Source of the DNA: Bacteroidia bacterium
GTDB lineage: Bacteria; Bacteroidota; Bacteroidia; B-17B0; Aurantibacillaceae
DNA: 64,000 bases
Reading direction: 5' to 3'
NCBI GenBank assembly: GCA_016787445.1
Contig: JAEUTQ010000012.1
Span: 124,001-188,000, forward strand
Under the pieces are notes generated by a model that saw nothing but the letters and a program-made list of their open reading frames with translations, did not search any database and had not been told where the DNA came from. Position numbers and translations under genes: made by a program. The first letter of the stretch is position 1, and every line of letters starts with the position of its first letter. Of this stretch, positions 26,102-36,030 are shown one piece after another.

Positions 26102-28867
26102 ATGAGATATTATATACTTATCACCTTTGTTTTCATTTCATTTTTAGTAAAGTCTCAGGCACCGCAATCTATCAATTATCAGGCCATTGCTCGCGATGCC
26201 GGCGGTAATATTGTTACAACGTCTATTGGAATAAAATTTCAAATATATCAAGGTAGTGTTGGTGGAACCTTAGTTTATGAAGAAACCAATACAGCAACGC
26301 CAAGTAGTGCCGGTATTTTTAATATCGGAATCGGATTAGGTGTTCCTGTTGTAGGTAATTTTTCAACTATTGCATGGGGGAGCGGTCCGTATTTTTTACA
26401 AGTTAACATCGATCCGGCTGGTGGAACATCGTATTCTACCGTTGGGTCCGCACAACTCGTTTCAGTTCCTTATGCCTTATTTGCCGAAAAAGCTGGTAAT
26501 GCTACAAATTATTCAGCCGGAAATGGTATCTCCATTTCATCCGGTAGTATTACGAACTCAGCGCCTGACCAAACTGTCACATTAAATGCCGCAGGTATAA
26601 CAACCGTTAGTGGTACATATCCTACTTATACAGTTGATGTGGCTGCTCCGGTTTTGAATTTCAATAATACATCCAATGTACTTACCTTAACTCAGGGCGG
26701 TACATCTACAACTGCAACTTTAACAGGATCAGGCTCAAATACAATAAGTATTACGGGTTCAGGCATCGCAAGCGTTACACCTACAGGACCATCAAATAAT
26801 TTTACGGTAAATGTTCAACCACCCGTTTTATTGGGACAAGGTTCTACATTTGTATCCGGAGCCTGGCCAAATTATACCATCACCTCTACAAATACAAGTT
26901 ATTCAGCCGGTACAGGAATTTCAATTGCTTCGGGTTCTATTATAAATACAGCACCAAATCAATCAGTGTCAATTACAGGTGCCGGTTCAACAACTGTTAG
27001 TGGAACGTATCCAAACTATACTATTGCAACTCCAATTCCTACAGTAACACCTGCACCAAATTTTATCGGACAAGGAACTGCAACCGTAACAACTGTTGCC
27101 AATAATCATACGGTAAATGTTGCTCCGGTTGGAATGAGTTTTACGCCGGCAACCGGAATTTTAAGTTATTCTCCTGCGCCAGGAATTAACTCTTTAAATA
27201 TTAGTCCAAATGTTACATTTACTAATAATGTGTTAACAGTTGGATCAAACTCAACAACTATTGGAGGAACAGGATTATGGAGCAGACTTACAGCTACTGC
27301 GACAACTTTATCAAACGTATCAGATTATGTTGGTATCGGAACAACATCACCAACAGAAATTCTACAAGTTCAAAGTGGTGCAAACGCGGATATTTCAATT
27401 GTTGCTACAGGTTCTAATCGTGCTACATTGAATTTAGGTTCGCTAGCAAATCATTTTTTAGGTGGAATTAGTTATCATGCCGGAACTAACAATATGAATT
27501 TTACCAGTAATGGAATTCAGAATCGTTTATTCTTTGACCAAAGCGGACGAACAGCTATTGGTTATACTACCACCGTTTCTGAATTAGATGTGAATGGTAG
27601 TTTACGTTTGGCCGGAAGTCGTTTGTTTTTAGGTGCCGTAGGAGGTATTAACTCAGGTTATACAGGGATTTATGAATCGGGAAGTGATTTAAGATTCGCC
27701 GTATTTAATACGGGCGCCCCAGCTAATCCACCTTTTGCTAGCGGAAACTCTCTAGACGCAGTTACTATCAAAAGCACGACCGGAAATGTGGGTATTGGAA
27801 CAACGTCACCACAACAAAAATTAGATTTGATAGGCTATTTAAGAGTTGCGGCAGGTAACTTATCTTCTGATGAAGGTTGGTTAATTGCTACGCCATCTCC
27901 AGGTATATCATTATTAAAAGCAGGAGGAAGAGGAACAACTGAAATGAGGATTGAACAGCCTAATGCTGCACCAATGGCATTTTATACTTCCGGAATCGAC
28001 CGAATGCGTATTAGTACGGGTGGAAGCGTTGGTATTGGAACTGGAACAAATACTCCAAATGGTAAATTAGAAATCACAGATGCATCCATGAACGGTTCTT
28101 CTTTATTAGTTACAAGCAATAACACCAGTGCGATTGATGCCGGTGCTGCTATTTTTAATTCAACCGGACAAAGAAGCATTAACAATAGTGCCGTAATTGT
28201 AAATAATCTTGTTACAAAATCAGGAGGTTCGGGAAGTACTAAAATAGGATTACAAGTTAATTCAACCGGATCATGGGCACCAACAACGGGTCAGCCTAAT
28301 GTGGGTATAAAGGTGGTTGCAACCGGAGCGGATTTAAATTATGCTTTACAATTGCAAGACGGATCTCAAGGCGCAGGTAAAGTATTAACCTCTGATGCGA
28401 CAGGTAATGCAACATGGAAAGCAAATCAAATTGCATTTTTTGCCGGAGCGCATCCAACAAGTGGAACAAATACGGCTTTGGCAAATAATACAACGCTTAC
28501 ACTTTTGCTTAACTCAGGTGCGTCTTCCATTGCGTTTAATCAAGGCGGCGCTTATGCAGCAGCTACCGGCCGTTTTACAGCCCCTGTCGGCGGAGTATAT
28601 CAGTTCAATGCAAATTTGGTGTTTGCAGGGGGGACTTCTCCGTTTTTTACAATTAAACTCAAGCATAGTTCCGGCGCGACCATTATTGAACACAACGGAT
28701 CTTTCAATAGTATTGCGGCTAACTGGTATTCCGGCAACCTGCATGCAACTGTTCATCTTAATGTTGGAGAATATGTTTTTATTGAAGTAAGCACAGGTAC
28801 TGGAGGTGGATGTAATATCTATCACGACAAGTCTTCTTTTAGCGGACATCTAGTTTATGCAGATTAG
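26102..28867 (+). CDS. Fibre-like surface protein 1 with C1q-like C-terminal domain
   Basis: 921 residues. Signal peptide at 1-18 (ending VKSQA). Residues about 20-135 are a domain shared with the next three genes, with INYQAIARDAGGNI, GGTSYSTV and VPYALFAEKAG. A low-complexity beta stalk follows, rich in Thr, Ser, Gly and Asn (NGISISSGSI, repeated TVSGTYPxYT). From about 405 there are repeats of VGIGTTSP-x-KL type, as found in tail-fibre-like proteins. The last 140 residues resemble a C1q/TNF jelly roll (GRFTAPVGGVYQFNA, ending SFSGHLVYAD). I see no T9SS sorting tail. By fold analogy it is probably a trimeric surface fibre whose tip binds a partner. First gene of a tightly packed operon. Confidence 0.8.
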   Translation: MRYYILITFVFISFLVKSQAPQSINYQAIARDAGGNIVTTSIGIKFQIYQGSVGGTLVYEETNTATPSSAGIFNIGIGLGVPVVGNFSTIAWGSGPYFLQVNIDPAGGTSYSTVGSAQLVSVPYALFAEKAGNATNYSAGNGISISSGSITNSAPDQTVTLNAAGITTVSGTYPTYTVDVAAPVLNFNNTSNVLTLTQGGTSTTATLTGSGSNTISITGSGIASVTPTGPSNNFTVNVQPPVLLGQGSTFVSGAWPNYTITSTNTSYSAGTGISIASGSIINTAPNQSVSITGAGSTTVSGTYPNYTIATPIPTVTPAPNFIGQGTATVTTVANNHTVNVAPVGMSFTPATGILSYSPAPGINSLNISPNVTFTNNVLTVGSNSTTIGGTGLWSRLTATATTLSNVSDYVGIGTTSPTEILQVQSGANADISIVATGSNRATLNLGSLANHFLGGISYHAGTNNMNFTSNGIQNRLFFDQSGRTAIGYTTTVSELDVNGSLRLAGSRLFLGAVGGINSGYTGIYESGSDLRFAVFNTGAPANPPFASGNSLDAVTIKSTTGNVGIGTTSPQQKLDLIGYLRVAAGNLSSDEGWLIATPSPGISLLKAGGRGTTEMRIEQPNAAPMAFYTSGIDRMRISTGGSVGIGTGTNTPNGKLEITDASMNGSSLLVTSNNTSAIDAGAAIFNSTGQRSINNSAVIVNNLVTKSGGSGSTKIGLQVNSTGSWAPTTGQPNVGIKVVATGADLNYALQLQDGSQGAGKVLTSDATGNATWKANQIAFFAGAHPTSGTNTALANNTTLTLLLNSGASSIAFNQGGAYAAATGRFTAPVGGVYQFNANLVFAGGTSPFFTIKLKHSSGATIIEHNGSFNSIAANWYSGNLHATVHLNVGEYVFIEVSTGTGGGCNIYHDKSSFSGHLVYAD

Positions 28868-28868
28868 T

Positions 28869-30728
28869 ATGATGAAATTTAAATTATCCATATTATTTTT
28901 ATTATTTGTGACTTTGTCATTTGCACAAACTCCACAAGTCATAAATTATCAAGCCATCGCGCGTGATGCCGGGGGAAATATTGTCACCAATTCAATTGGG
29001 ATTAAATTCCGAATCCTTCAAGGAAGCACCAGTGGTACTTTGGTGTACGAAGAAATACATACATCAACTCCGTCATCAGCCGGAATATTTAATGTAGGTA
29101 TTGGGGCAGGAACGGTTATTAGCGGAAATTTTTCTGCTATTAATTGGCAAAACTCACCTTATTACTTGGAAGTAAATATCGACCCAGCCGGCGGCACAAG
29201 TTATTCAACAATCGGAACGACTCAACTGGTTTCCGTTCCTTATGCTTTATATGCTGAAAAAGCAGGGAATGCTACTTCTTATTCAGCCGGAAATGGTATT
29301 TCAATTTCTTCCGGAAGTATTACTAATGCTGCTCCCGATCAAACAGTCACACTTGCGCCTGGAACGAATGTGAATGTGAATGGTTCTTATCCAAATTTCA
29401 CAGTGAATTCAACGCCAACTTTATCCATTGCAGGAAACAGTTTAAGTATTAGCGGCGGTAATGGTGTATTGATTCCGAGCAGTGGTACATTCGTTGCAAC
29501 TCCCAATACCAGCATAACAAGTACCGGTAATGCAACCGTATCTACAATAGGTACAAATACATTTAATATAGCTGTTGCACCGCAAACATTGAGCTTATCT
29601 GCCGGTGTTTTGAGTATTTCAGGAGGAAACGCAGTTACCTTACCTTCTGCACCTAACACAACAATAACCGGCGGAGGTCTGGCAACCGTTACTCCAACAA
29701 CCGGAACAAACTTTAACGTAACAGTTCCAGCTCAAACATTATCTCTAGGCGGAAACATTTTAAGTATATCAGGCGGAAATTCCATTACTTTACCTACGCC
29801 ACCGGCGCAAACCTTAACAGGAACTGGGATTGCAGTAGTTACACCAAGTGTTGGAAATAACTTGAACGTAAACGTTATTGCTCCTTCATTTGCAGGAACA
29901 AATGGTGTTACTGTTTCCGGTTCATATCCCACTTATTCATTAGGAATAAGTTCAACAGGTACAAGTACCGCATGGAATACGAACGGAAATGCTTCAACAA
30001 ATGGGACAATAAATTTTATTGGGACAACTGATGCGCAACCTTTGACTTTTAAAACTAATAATGGCACACGTATGTTTATTTCTCCAACAGGCGCAGTAGG
30101 TATTGGAAATACTATACCATCTGCTCCTCTTGAAGTTACAGGTAAAACTATTACAGATAGTATTCAAATTAGTGGCTCGGGTACTCCATCAACAGGTGCA
30201 GTGCTCGTATCTCGTGATAATATTGGAAACGCCAAGTGGTCGGCCGGTATTAGTTTTAGAGGTGAGTTTGCGCCAGCAACACCGATTACCATTTCAACAG
30301 TAGTTCAATCCAATATCGGTAATACAGCAGGTGGATATTCAAGCGGTACAATTTTTAATAATGCACCTACAGGAGGAATTTCTTTCTTAACAACCGGTAT
30401 GCGATTTACCGTGCCTGAAACAGGTGTCTATTTTTTAGAGGCTTCATTAATGGTGGCAATTAACTCATCTGCCACAGGTAATAATTATGTTGCCCTTGAA
30501 ATTTATAATTCAACAACCGCAACCATCTTATCACGAACTATGCAATCAAATCCTGATAATGCAAGCGCAATGAATACTGTTTTGAAAACCGGTACTGCAT
30601 ATGCACTAACTAAAAACGATGTTATTATTTTACGTGTAATGGGATCAACTGCAACTGCAGGTACAATTTCCAATGCGTATCCGCAAACAAATAAAATGGA
30701 TTATTTCACCGGTTATTTATTAAGATAG
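28869..30728 (+). CDS. Fibre-like surface protein 2 with C1q-like C-terminal domain
   Basis: 619 residues from the ATG at 28869, one base after the previous stop. The next codon is also ATG, and an in-frame upstream ATG at 28857 would overlap the previous gene and spoil the signal peptide. Signal peptide ends TLSFAQ. The shared N-terminal domain follows (INYQAIARDAGGNI, VPYALYAEKAG), then a stalk with five or so repeats of the form LSISGGNxVTLP. A VGIGNTIPSAPLEV element comes next, then a C-terminal C1q-like domain (MRFTVPETGVYFLEASL, ending DYFTGYLLR). No T9SS tail. Its head differs in sequence from that of fibre protein 1, so receptor specificity may differ. Confidence 0.78.
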   Translation: MMKFKLSILFLLFVTLSFAQTPQVINYQAIARDAGGNIVTNSIGIKFRILQGSTSGTLVYEEIHTSTPSSAGIFNVGIGAGTVISGNFSAINWQNSPYYLEVNIDPAGGTSYSTIGTTQLVSVPYALYAEKAGNATSYSAGNGISISSGSITNAAPDQTVTLAPGTNVNVNGSYPNFTVNSTPTLSIAGNSLSISGGNGVLIPSSGTFVATPNTSITSTGNATVSTIGTNTFNIAVAPQTLSLSAGVLSISGGNAVTLPSAPNTTITGGGLATVTPTTGTNFNVTVPAQTLSLGGNILSISGGNSITLPTPPAQTLTGTGIAVVTPSVGNNLNVNVIAPSFAGTNGVTVSGSYPTYSLGISSTGTSTAWNTNGNASTNGTINFIGTTDAQPLTFKTNNGTRMFISPTGAVGIGNTIPSAPLEVTGKTITDSIQISGSGTPSTGAVLVSRDNIGNAKWSAGISFRGEFAPATPITISTVVQSNIGNTAGGYSSGTIFNNAPTGGISFLTTGMRFTVPETGVYFLEASLMVAINSSATGNNYVALEIYNSTTATILSRTMQSNPDNASAMNTVLKTGTAYALTKNDVIILRVMGSTATAGTISNAYPQTNKMDYFTGYLLR

Positions 30729-30729
30729 A

Positions 30730-33156
30730 ATGAAAAGAATATTACTGTTATTAATTGTTTTTTTATCGCTTGGTGTTTTTGGGCAAGCACCACAGGTGAT
30801 CAACTACCAGGCCATCGCACGCGATGCGGGTGGAAACATAGTAACCAATTCAATTGGGATTAAATTCCGAATTCTTCAGGGAAGCACAAGTGGAACCTTA
30901 GTTTATGAAGAAACTCATACAACTTCGCCATCAACTGCCGGCGTTTTCAATGTTGGAATTGGTGCCGGTTCAGTTGTAAGTGGATCCTTTTCCGGAATTC
31001 AATGGCAAAACGGTCCTTACTTTTTAGAAGTAAACATAGATCCTGCAGGTGGTACAAGTTATTCTACAGTAGGAACTACTCAGTTACTTTCTGTTCCTTA
31101 TGCTTTGTATGCAGAGAAGGCAGGTAACTTGAACTTGAGTATTGGAAATGGTTTATCACTCACATCCGGCACGCTTAGTAATTCGGCACCGAATCAAACA
31201 GTAAGTATTACTTCCGGAAGTAATATTGCAGTGACAGGTTCTTATCCTTCATATACAATTTCCAGTACCGGAACTGCATCTACTTCCGTTCCGAACACAA
31301 GCGTTACCGGAACAGGTATCGCAACAGTTACAGCAGCCGGTACGAATACATTTAATGTGGCTGTTCAAACGCCAAGTTTAGTTGGGGTAGGTTCAACAAC
31401 TGTTAATGGTTCATTTCCTTCATATACCATCAGTACTCCTGCTACCGGCGTTAGTGGTTGGTCGATTTTAGGAAATGCAGGTACTACAGATGCTACTAAT
31501 TTCCTGGGCACTACAGATAATATACCACTCAACCTGAGAATAAATAATATAAAAGCAGGACGAATTGATACGGTTGGTAGGACTCACCTAGGTTATAAGG
31601 CAGGACTATCGAATACGGATTTAGGTTCAACTGCTGTCGGATATCAGGCTTTAATGGCGAATACAAGCGGTACGGCAAGTGCTGCTTACGGATTTAATGC
31701 CTTAAGAAATAATACATCCGGATACGAAAATGCGGCATTTGGATATAACAGTTTATTGGCCAATACATCCGGAAACTATAATTCAGCCTTCGGTGCTTAC
31801 GCCTTGAATAACAATAATGCAGCAGATAATACAGCAGTTGGTAACTGGGCATTACGTATTAATACTGCGGGAAGTTCAAACACCTCTGTTGGATCGCTTG
31901 CCATGATGAATAGTTCTACCGGCTCAAATAATACAGCCGTTGGTTTTTCTGCATTATCAAATAATGGTATAGGAGCGTTTCAAAATGCTTTTGGTTCTAA
32001 CGCACTTAAGAATAATTCAGCTGGTTTTAATTTAGCGATTGGATCAGATGCTTTAATTAGTACAACCACAGGTACGGCAAATATTGGTATCGGTAATGGT
32101 ACGTTTTCTACAAATATCAATGGTATTAACAATACAGCTGTGGGTTTTGCGGCTGGGCAATTTAATAACGGTTCAGGTAATCTTTTTTTAGGTTACAAAG
32201 CAGGTCAGAATGAAACAGGTTCTAATAAATTTATCATTGCAAACACACCAACTACTAACTTAATTTATGGAGATTTTACAAGCGAGCGTGTTGGTATGGG
32301 AACTACAACACTTTCTTACAAATTACATGTTGTTGAAACAAATTCTAATGCTGCTATTGGAGCCATCAATAATTATAATGCTACTGCTGTTGGTGGAACG
32401 CATGGTTTATTTGCCTCTGCTAGTAATCCAAGTAATTTGTCGTCGGCTGTTTACGCAACTCATTCAGGTGGAGGTAATGGTATTTCAGGTATAAGTACAG
32501 CCACTACATATACCGGAACAGCCGGCGTTTATGGTTTAACATTGGGAACAGGAACAACTAACATCGGTATTCAAGCTGATGCTACGACCGGTAATTCTAT
32601 TGGCATCTTTGCGCATAGTTTTAATTCTCATACAGGTATTGCCTTCTTAGCAAGAAAGGACGCCAGTGCAGGAAGTGGTATAGTAGCTCGTATAGAGAAT
32701 CAAGTTGCTACCAATACAGCAGATGCTTTGTTTTCATCTACAAACGGACCAGGTGCAGCGGTGCATGCAGCTTCCGGGCCAGGTGTTACGTCGGCATTAG
32801 CTTTATTGCTTGAAGAAGGTCACGTAGCTTCTATTGGTACTGTACCAACAACTACTGTTATTACTTCTTTGGTTGGCGGAACAGCAACACTTCTTTCTAC
32901 ATCTACAGACGTTGCAGGACGATTAACCATAAGTTTTGGAACTGGTCCGTTTACAGCGGCAACCTATGCAGGAGTGGTTTTTAATAAACCGTATACTGTA
33001 GCCCCAATTGTAATATTAACTCCAACATCAGTTTCTGCGTCTCAAGCAAATTTTCATGTAACTTCTTCTACAACCGGATTTACCATCACATATAACACTG
33101 CACCTGGCGCAAGTACAGTTCACAGTTTTAACTATATAGTGATTGAAACAAAATAA
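30730..33156 (+). CDS. Fibre-like surface protein 3 with head-type repeats
   Basis: 808 residues, starting one base after the previous stop. Signal peptide ends GVFGQ, followed by the shared N-terminal domain. At about residues 290-500 there are roughly ten short repeats of the form NTAVGxxALxxNTSG, like YadA-head or tail-fibre beta-roll repeats. After a beta-rich stalk, the last 80 residues form a tip shared with the next gene (VVFNKPYTVAPIVILTP, GFTITY, FNYIVIE). There is no C1q domain, endosialidase chaperone or T9SS tail. The family resemblance suggests a trimeric fibre. A 29-base stretch near its start is identical to that in fibre gene 2. Confidence 0.78.
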   Translation: MKRILLLLIVFLSLGVFGQAPQVINYQAIARDAGGNIVTNSIGIKFRILQGSTSGTLVYEETHTTSPSTAGVFNVGIGAGSVVSGSFSGIQWQNGPYFLEVNIDPAGGTSYSTVGTTQLLSVPYALYAEKAGNLNLSIGNGLSLTSGTLSNSAPNQTVSITSGSNIAVTGSYPSYTISSTGTASTSVPNTSVTGTGIATVTAAGTNTFNVAVQTPSLVGVGSTTVNGSFPSYTISTPATGVSGWSILGNAGTTDATNFLGTTDNIPLNLRINNIKAGRIDTVGRTHLGYKAGLSNTDLGSTAVGYQALMANTSGTASAAYGFNALRNNTSGYENAAFGYNSLLANTSGNYNSAFGAYALNNNNAADNTAVGNWALRINTAGSSNTSVGSLAMMNSSTGSNNTAVGFSALSNNGIGAFQNAFGSNALKNNSAGFNLAIGSDALISTTTGTANIGIGNGTFSTNINGINNTAVGFAAGQFNNGSGNLFLGYKAGQNETGSNKFIIANTPTTNLIYGDFTSERVGMGTTTLSYKLHVVETNSNAAIGAINNYNATAVGGTHGLFASASNPSNLSSAVYATHSGGGNGISGISTATTYTGTAGVYGLTLGTGTTNIGIQADATTGNSIGIFAHSFNSHTGIAFLARKDASAGSGIVARIENQVATNTADALFSSTNGPGAAVHAASGPGVTSALALLLEEGHVASIGTVPTTTVITSLVGGTATLLSTSTDVAGRLTISFGTGPFTAATYAGVVFNKPYTVAPIVILTPTSVSASQANFHVTSSTTGFTITYNTAPGASTVHSFNYIVIETK

Positions 33157-33158
33157 CT

Positions 33159-35234
33159 ATGAGAAAATTTATATTATTAATATTATCAATGTTTAGCGTG
33201 GGATTGTTTTCCCAATCTCCTAACCAAATCAATTATCAGGCAATTGCTCGAGATGCAAGTGGCACTATCATTGCTTCTTCAAATATTGGTGTTAAGTTTA
33301 AAATTATTCAAGGTACCCCAACAGGTACGGTTTCTTACGAAGAAACTAATACCGTTACTTCGAGTTCTTCTGGTATATTTACGGTCGCCATTGGCGCAGG
33401 AACTCCGGTGAGTGGTTCTATGTCAACTGTGGATTGGGCGAACGGCCCTTATTACATTGAAGTAAGTATTGATCCTGCAGGAGGAACTTCTTATTCTGTT
33501 GTTGGCGTTTCGCAATTGTTATCAGTTCCATATGCTTTATATGCAGCAAAGGCCGGAGGAAGTTCGGCTATGCCAACCGGAACAACAACCGGTCAAACTA
33601 TGTATTGGAATCAATTAGGTAATAAATGGGAAGTTGACAACAATTTATTAAATAACGGTAATAAGGTAACTATTGGTGATCCGTTTATCACCAATAATAA
33701 ATTAAAAGTAGTAAGTTACAGTGGTGCAGATAGCGCCGCCATCTTAGCTTATAAACCAAACAGTAACGGCAATGCGGCAGCCGTTAGGGCTTTCGCGTCC
33801 GGAAACTCTGCTAATTCAGGTTCAATTACAATTAATCCTATTATGGGAGGGCATTTTGTCGCGTTTAACGGTAATGCTTCCGGTACTGCTATTGGGTTAG
33901 TTGGCCATGGAACTTCACCTTCCGGAGATGCTGTTGGCTTAACTGCTATTGGTTCTTCAAGTTCAACTGCCAATGGATTATCGGTGGGTTTATATGCTAC
34001 CGCTATTGGTACAAACACGTATAATTCCTATGCCGCTATTTTTGAGAAAGGAAAAGTAATAATTCGTGATTCGCTCCAGTATGATATTCCTGGTTCCGTT
34101 GGTAATGTTTTAGTAAGAGGCTTGGGAGGTAAGGCTTATTGGGGAACAGGCGGAGCAGGTCCGTGGGTACGTAATTTGATTTCAGGAAATCAGAATGTTC
34201 AGTTTAATACTAATTCTGATCTATTAAATATTGGTTTGCCTAGCGGTATTTCTGCTAATGAAAAAGTTCATATTCATAATACTAGTGGCGATGCTTATAT
34301 TAATTTATCGACGTCTAGTAATTTCGGACGAGTAGGTTTAGTATTCGGAGAGAGTACAAATTGGAGTCATGCCTTTATGAGTTTCGATAACTCAAACAAT
34401 AATTTGTCATATCGTGTAGGCGGAAAATTAGTAATGCATCATGAAGGAAACGCAGGCTCATTACATTTAGGAAAAGTACCAACATCTGCATCTTCATTAT
34501 CAAAATTAGTTGTTTACGATTCTGTTTTAACTGCGGGTTCGCGTCCGATTTTGAAACTAGTTAATTTATCAGGTTCAGGTACCGGTCCTGCCGGAATGTT
34601 TTTAGGAGAAGGAACGGGGAGTGGTGTTGGATTAGGATATATAAAACTCGGTGCACAAGAATATTTCCGCATTAGTGATCCTACACTAGTATCCAGTCAC
34701 TATTTTACATTTAAGAAAACAGGCGAATTCTATCCGGGTAGCGACGGTGTTGCAACAGGTTTAGGGTTTATTAAAGGTGGATCGGGCATAACGAATGATT
34801 TAATAGTAAGCGGACCATCACAAGCCAGTATTGTTTTTGACGGACATCTAAAAGCTGCCGGTCCAACGCCAACAGTTAGTGTATCAACATCCGGAACTAA
34901 CTTAAGTGCATTTCCTTTTACAGTTACATTTACAGGAGGAAATAATAATGATATAAAAGGAAGTTTACGTGCCATTAATACTTTCTCTTTTGTGTTTCAA
35001 ATGTACAGTACTTCAAGCGATGAGCTGACTATGACTGTTTTATTTAATCGTCCTTATGCAAATCCTCCTACAGTAGTGGTGAGTCCAAAAAACGACATAA
35101 TGGGTCTTACCTATTTTACAACCATCACGGCTGGTAACACGGGTTTTTTGATTCATGTAAGAAATCAATCTAATTCAGGTGTATCGGTTAATACAGCTAC
35201 ACCATTTGAGTTTAATTATATAGTAATTGAATAA
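33159..35234 (+). CDS. Fibre-like surface protein 4
   Basis: 691 residues, starting 2 bases after the previous stop. Signal peptide ends VGLFSQ, then the shared N-terminal domain in a more diverged form (INYQAIARDASGTI, VPYALYAAKAG). The stalk lacks the NGISISSGSI element of proteins 1 and 2 and instead carries GQTMYWNQLGNKWEV and KVTIGDP. The C-terminus resembles that of protein 3 (VLFNRPYANPPTVVVSP, GFLIHV, final FNYIVIE). This gives a mosaic pattern: one base domain, changing stalks and two kinds of tip across four neighbouring genes. No T9SS sorting domain is seen. Function is inferred only as surface attachment or recognition. Confidence 0.76.
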   Translation: MRKFILLILSMFSVGLFSQSPNQINYQAIARDASGTIIASSNIGVKFKIIQGTPTGTVSYEETNTVTSSSSGIFTVAIGAGTPVSGSMSTVDWANGPYYIEVSIDPAGGTSYSVVGVSQLLSVPYALYAAKAGGSSAMPTGTTTGQTMYWNQLGNKWEVDNNLLNNGNKVTIGDPFITNNKLKVVSYSGADSAAILAYKPNSNGNAAAVRAFASGNSANSGSITINPIMGGHFVAFNGNASGTAIGLVGHGTSPSGDAVGLTAIGSSSSTANGLSVGLYATAIGTNTYNSYAAIFEKGKVIIRDSLQYDIPGSVGNVLVRGLGGKAYWGTGGAGPWVRNLISGNQNVQFNTNSDLLNIGLPSGISANEKVHIHNTSGDAYINLSTSSNFGRVGLVFGESTNWSHAFMSFDNSNNNLSYRVGGKLVMHHEGNAGSLHLGKVPTSASSLSKLVVYDSVLTAGSRPILKLVNLSGSGTGPAGMFLGEGTGSGVGLGYIKLGAQEYFRISDPTLVSSHYFTFKKTGEFYPGSDGVATGLGFIKGGSGITNDLIVSGPSQASIVFDGHLKAAGPTPTVSVSTSGTNLSAFPFTVTFTGGNNNDIKGSLRAINTFSFVFQMYSTSSDELTMTVLFNRPYANPPTVVVSPKNDIMGLTYFTTITAGNTGFLIHVRNQSNSGVSVNTATPFEFNYIVIE

Positions 35235-35238
35235 AGTA

Positions 35239-36027
35239 ATGATAATGAAGAAAAAAATATTTTCAATAATGCTGGTTTGTTTAAGCTGGAGTTTTATTTC
35301 TCTTGCGCAACCAACTATTAGTAATAAAGTCATCAATTCAGCAGGCGGAGAAGGTACTGCCGGAACTACTACCATTTATTATAACATTGGAGAAACTGTT
35401 ATTAATACAATTAACAGTTCTTCCAACACAATAACTCAAGGGTTTTTACAGCCTGATGTATTAGGTAATTTCGGATTAAGTGTATCTACATTAATTAATC
35501 ATATTAGTTGTGTTGGTAAAACAGATGGCGCAATTGTGTTAACACCTACCATTTCTGGAATTAGCTCAGCCATTACACCGAGTTATCAATATTTCTGGAC
35601 TCCAACTTCGCTTTGTCCTGCCAATGACTGTCAAAGTCTTAATAACTTAAATGCAGGGGTATATTCGGTGACCGTTATAGCAACTTTTGGAACTAAATCA
35701 GATACAGTTGAAGTTAATAACATTACAATTAACGATAGTACAGAACCTTGTTTGTTGGAAATATTTAACGGGGTTACTCCTAATGGCGATAATAAAAATG
35801 ACTTTTTCTTTATTGGGAATATTGATCAATATCCTAAAAATAACGTTAAGATTTTCACGAGATGGGGTCAACTCATTTCTAATTTGGATGGATATGATAA
35901 TGTAACCAAACGATGGGACGGTAATATAAATGGTCAGGTGGTAGCATCAGGTACTTATTTTTATGTAATTGATTTAGGTAATGGTTCCAAGCCTATAAAA
36001 GGATGGATTGAATTATTAAATAAATAA
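35239..36027 (+). CDS. Small secreted protein with SprB-like repeat and T9SS type B sorting domain
   Basis: 262 residues from ATG 35239 (a second ATG at 35245 is equally possible; a TTG at 35227 would overlap the previous gene). Signal peptide ends ISLAQ. Residues about 20-85 include GGEGTAGTTTIYYNIGE and TQGFLQP. Residues about 85-160 resemble one SprB repeat (CVGKTDGAIVLTP, LNAGVYSVTV). The C-terminal 90 residues are the gliding-motility-associated type B sorting domain (NGVTPNGDNKNDFFFI, RWGQLI, ASGTYFYVIDL, KGWIELL). Type B proteins depend on a PorP/SprF partner, and one is encoded two genes downstream. Probably a surface adhesin or adaptor. Confidence 0.88.
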   Translation: MIMKKKIFSIMLVCLSWSFISLAQPTISNKVINSAGGEGTAGTTTIYYNIGETVINTINSSSNTITQGFLQPDVLGNFGLSVSTLINHISCVGKTDGAIVLTPTISGISSAITPSYQYFWTPTSLCPANDCQSLNNLNAGVYSVTVIATFGTKSDTVEVNNITINDSTEPCLLEIFNGVTPNGDNKNDFFFIGNIDQYPKNNVKIFTRWGQLISNLDGYDNVTKRWDGNINGQVVASGTYFYVIDLGNGSKPIKGWIELLNK

Positions 36028-36030
36028 TTA

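Noticed and set aside
28395-28790. Alternative plus-strand frame inside fibre gene 1
   Set aside because: The main frame encodes a C1q-like domain right through this stretch; the alternative has no signal or domain.
31600-32230. Repeated pattern considered as a CRISPR array
   Set aside because: The repeats are in-frame, degenerate protein repeats (NTAVG type) without constant DNA repeats or unique spacers, and no cas genes are present.
26102-35234. Repeated 5' regions of the fibre genes considered as a mobile element
   Set aside because: No transposase, inverted repeats or target duplications; the repetition follows protein domain limits.
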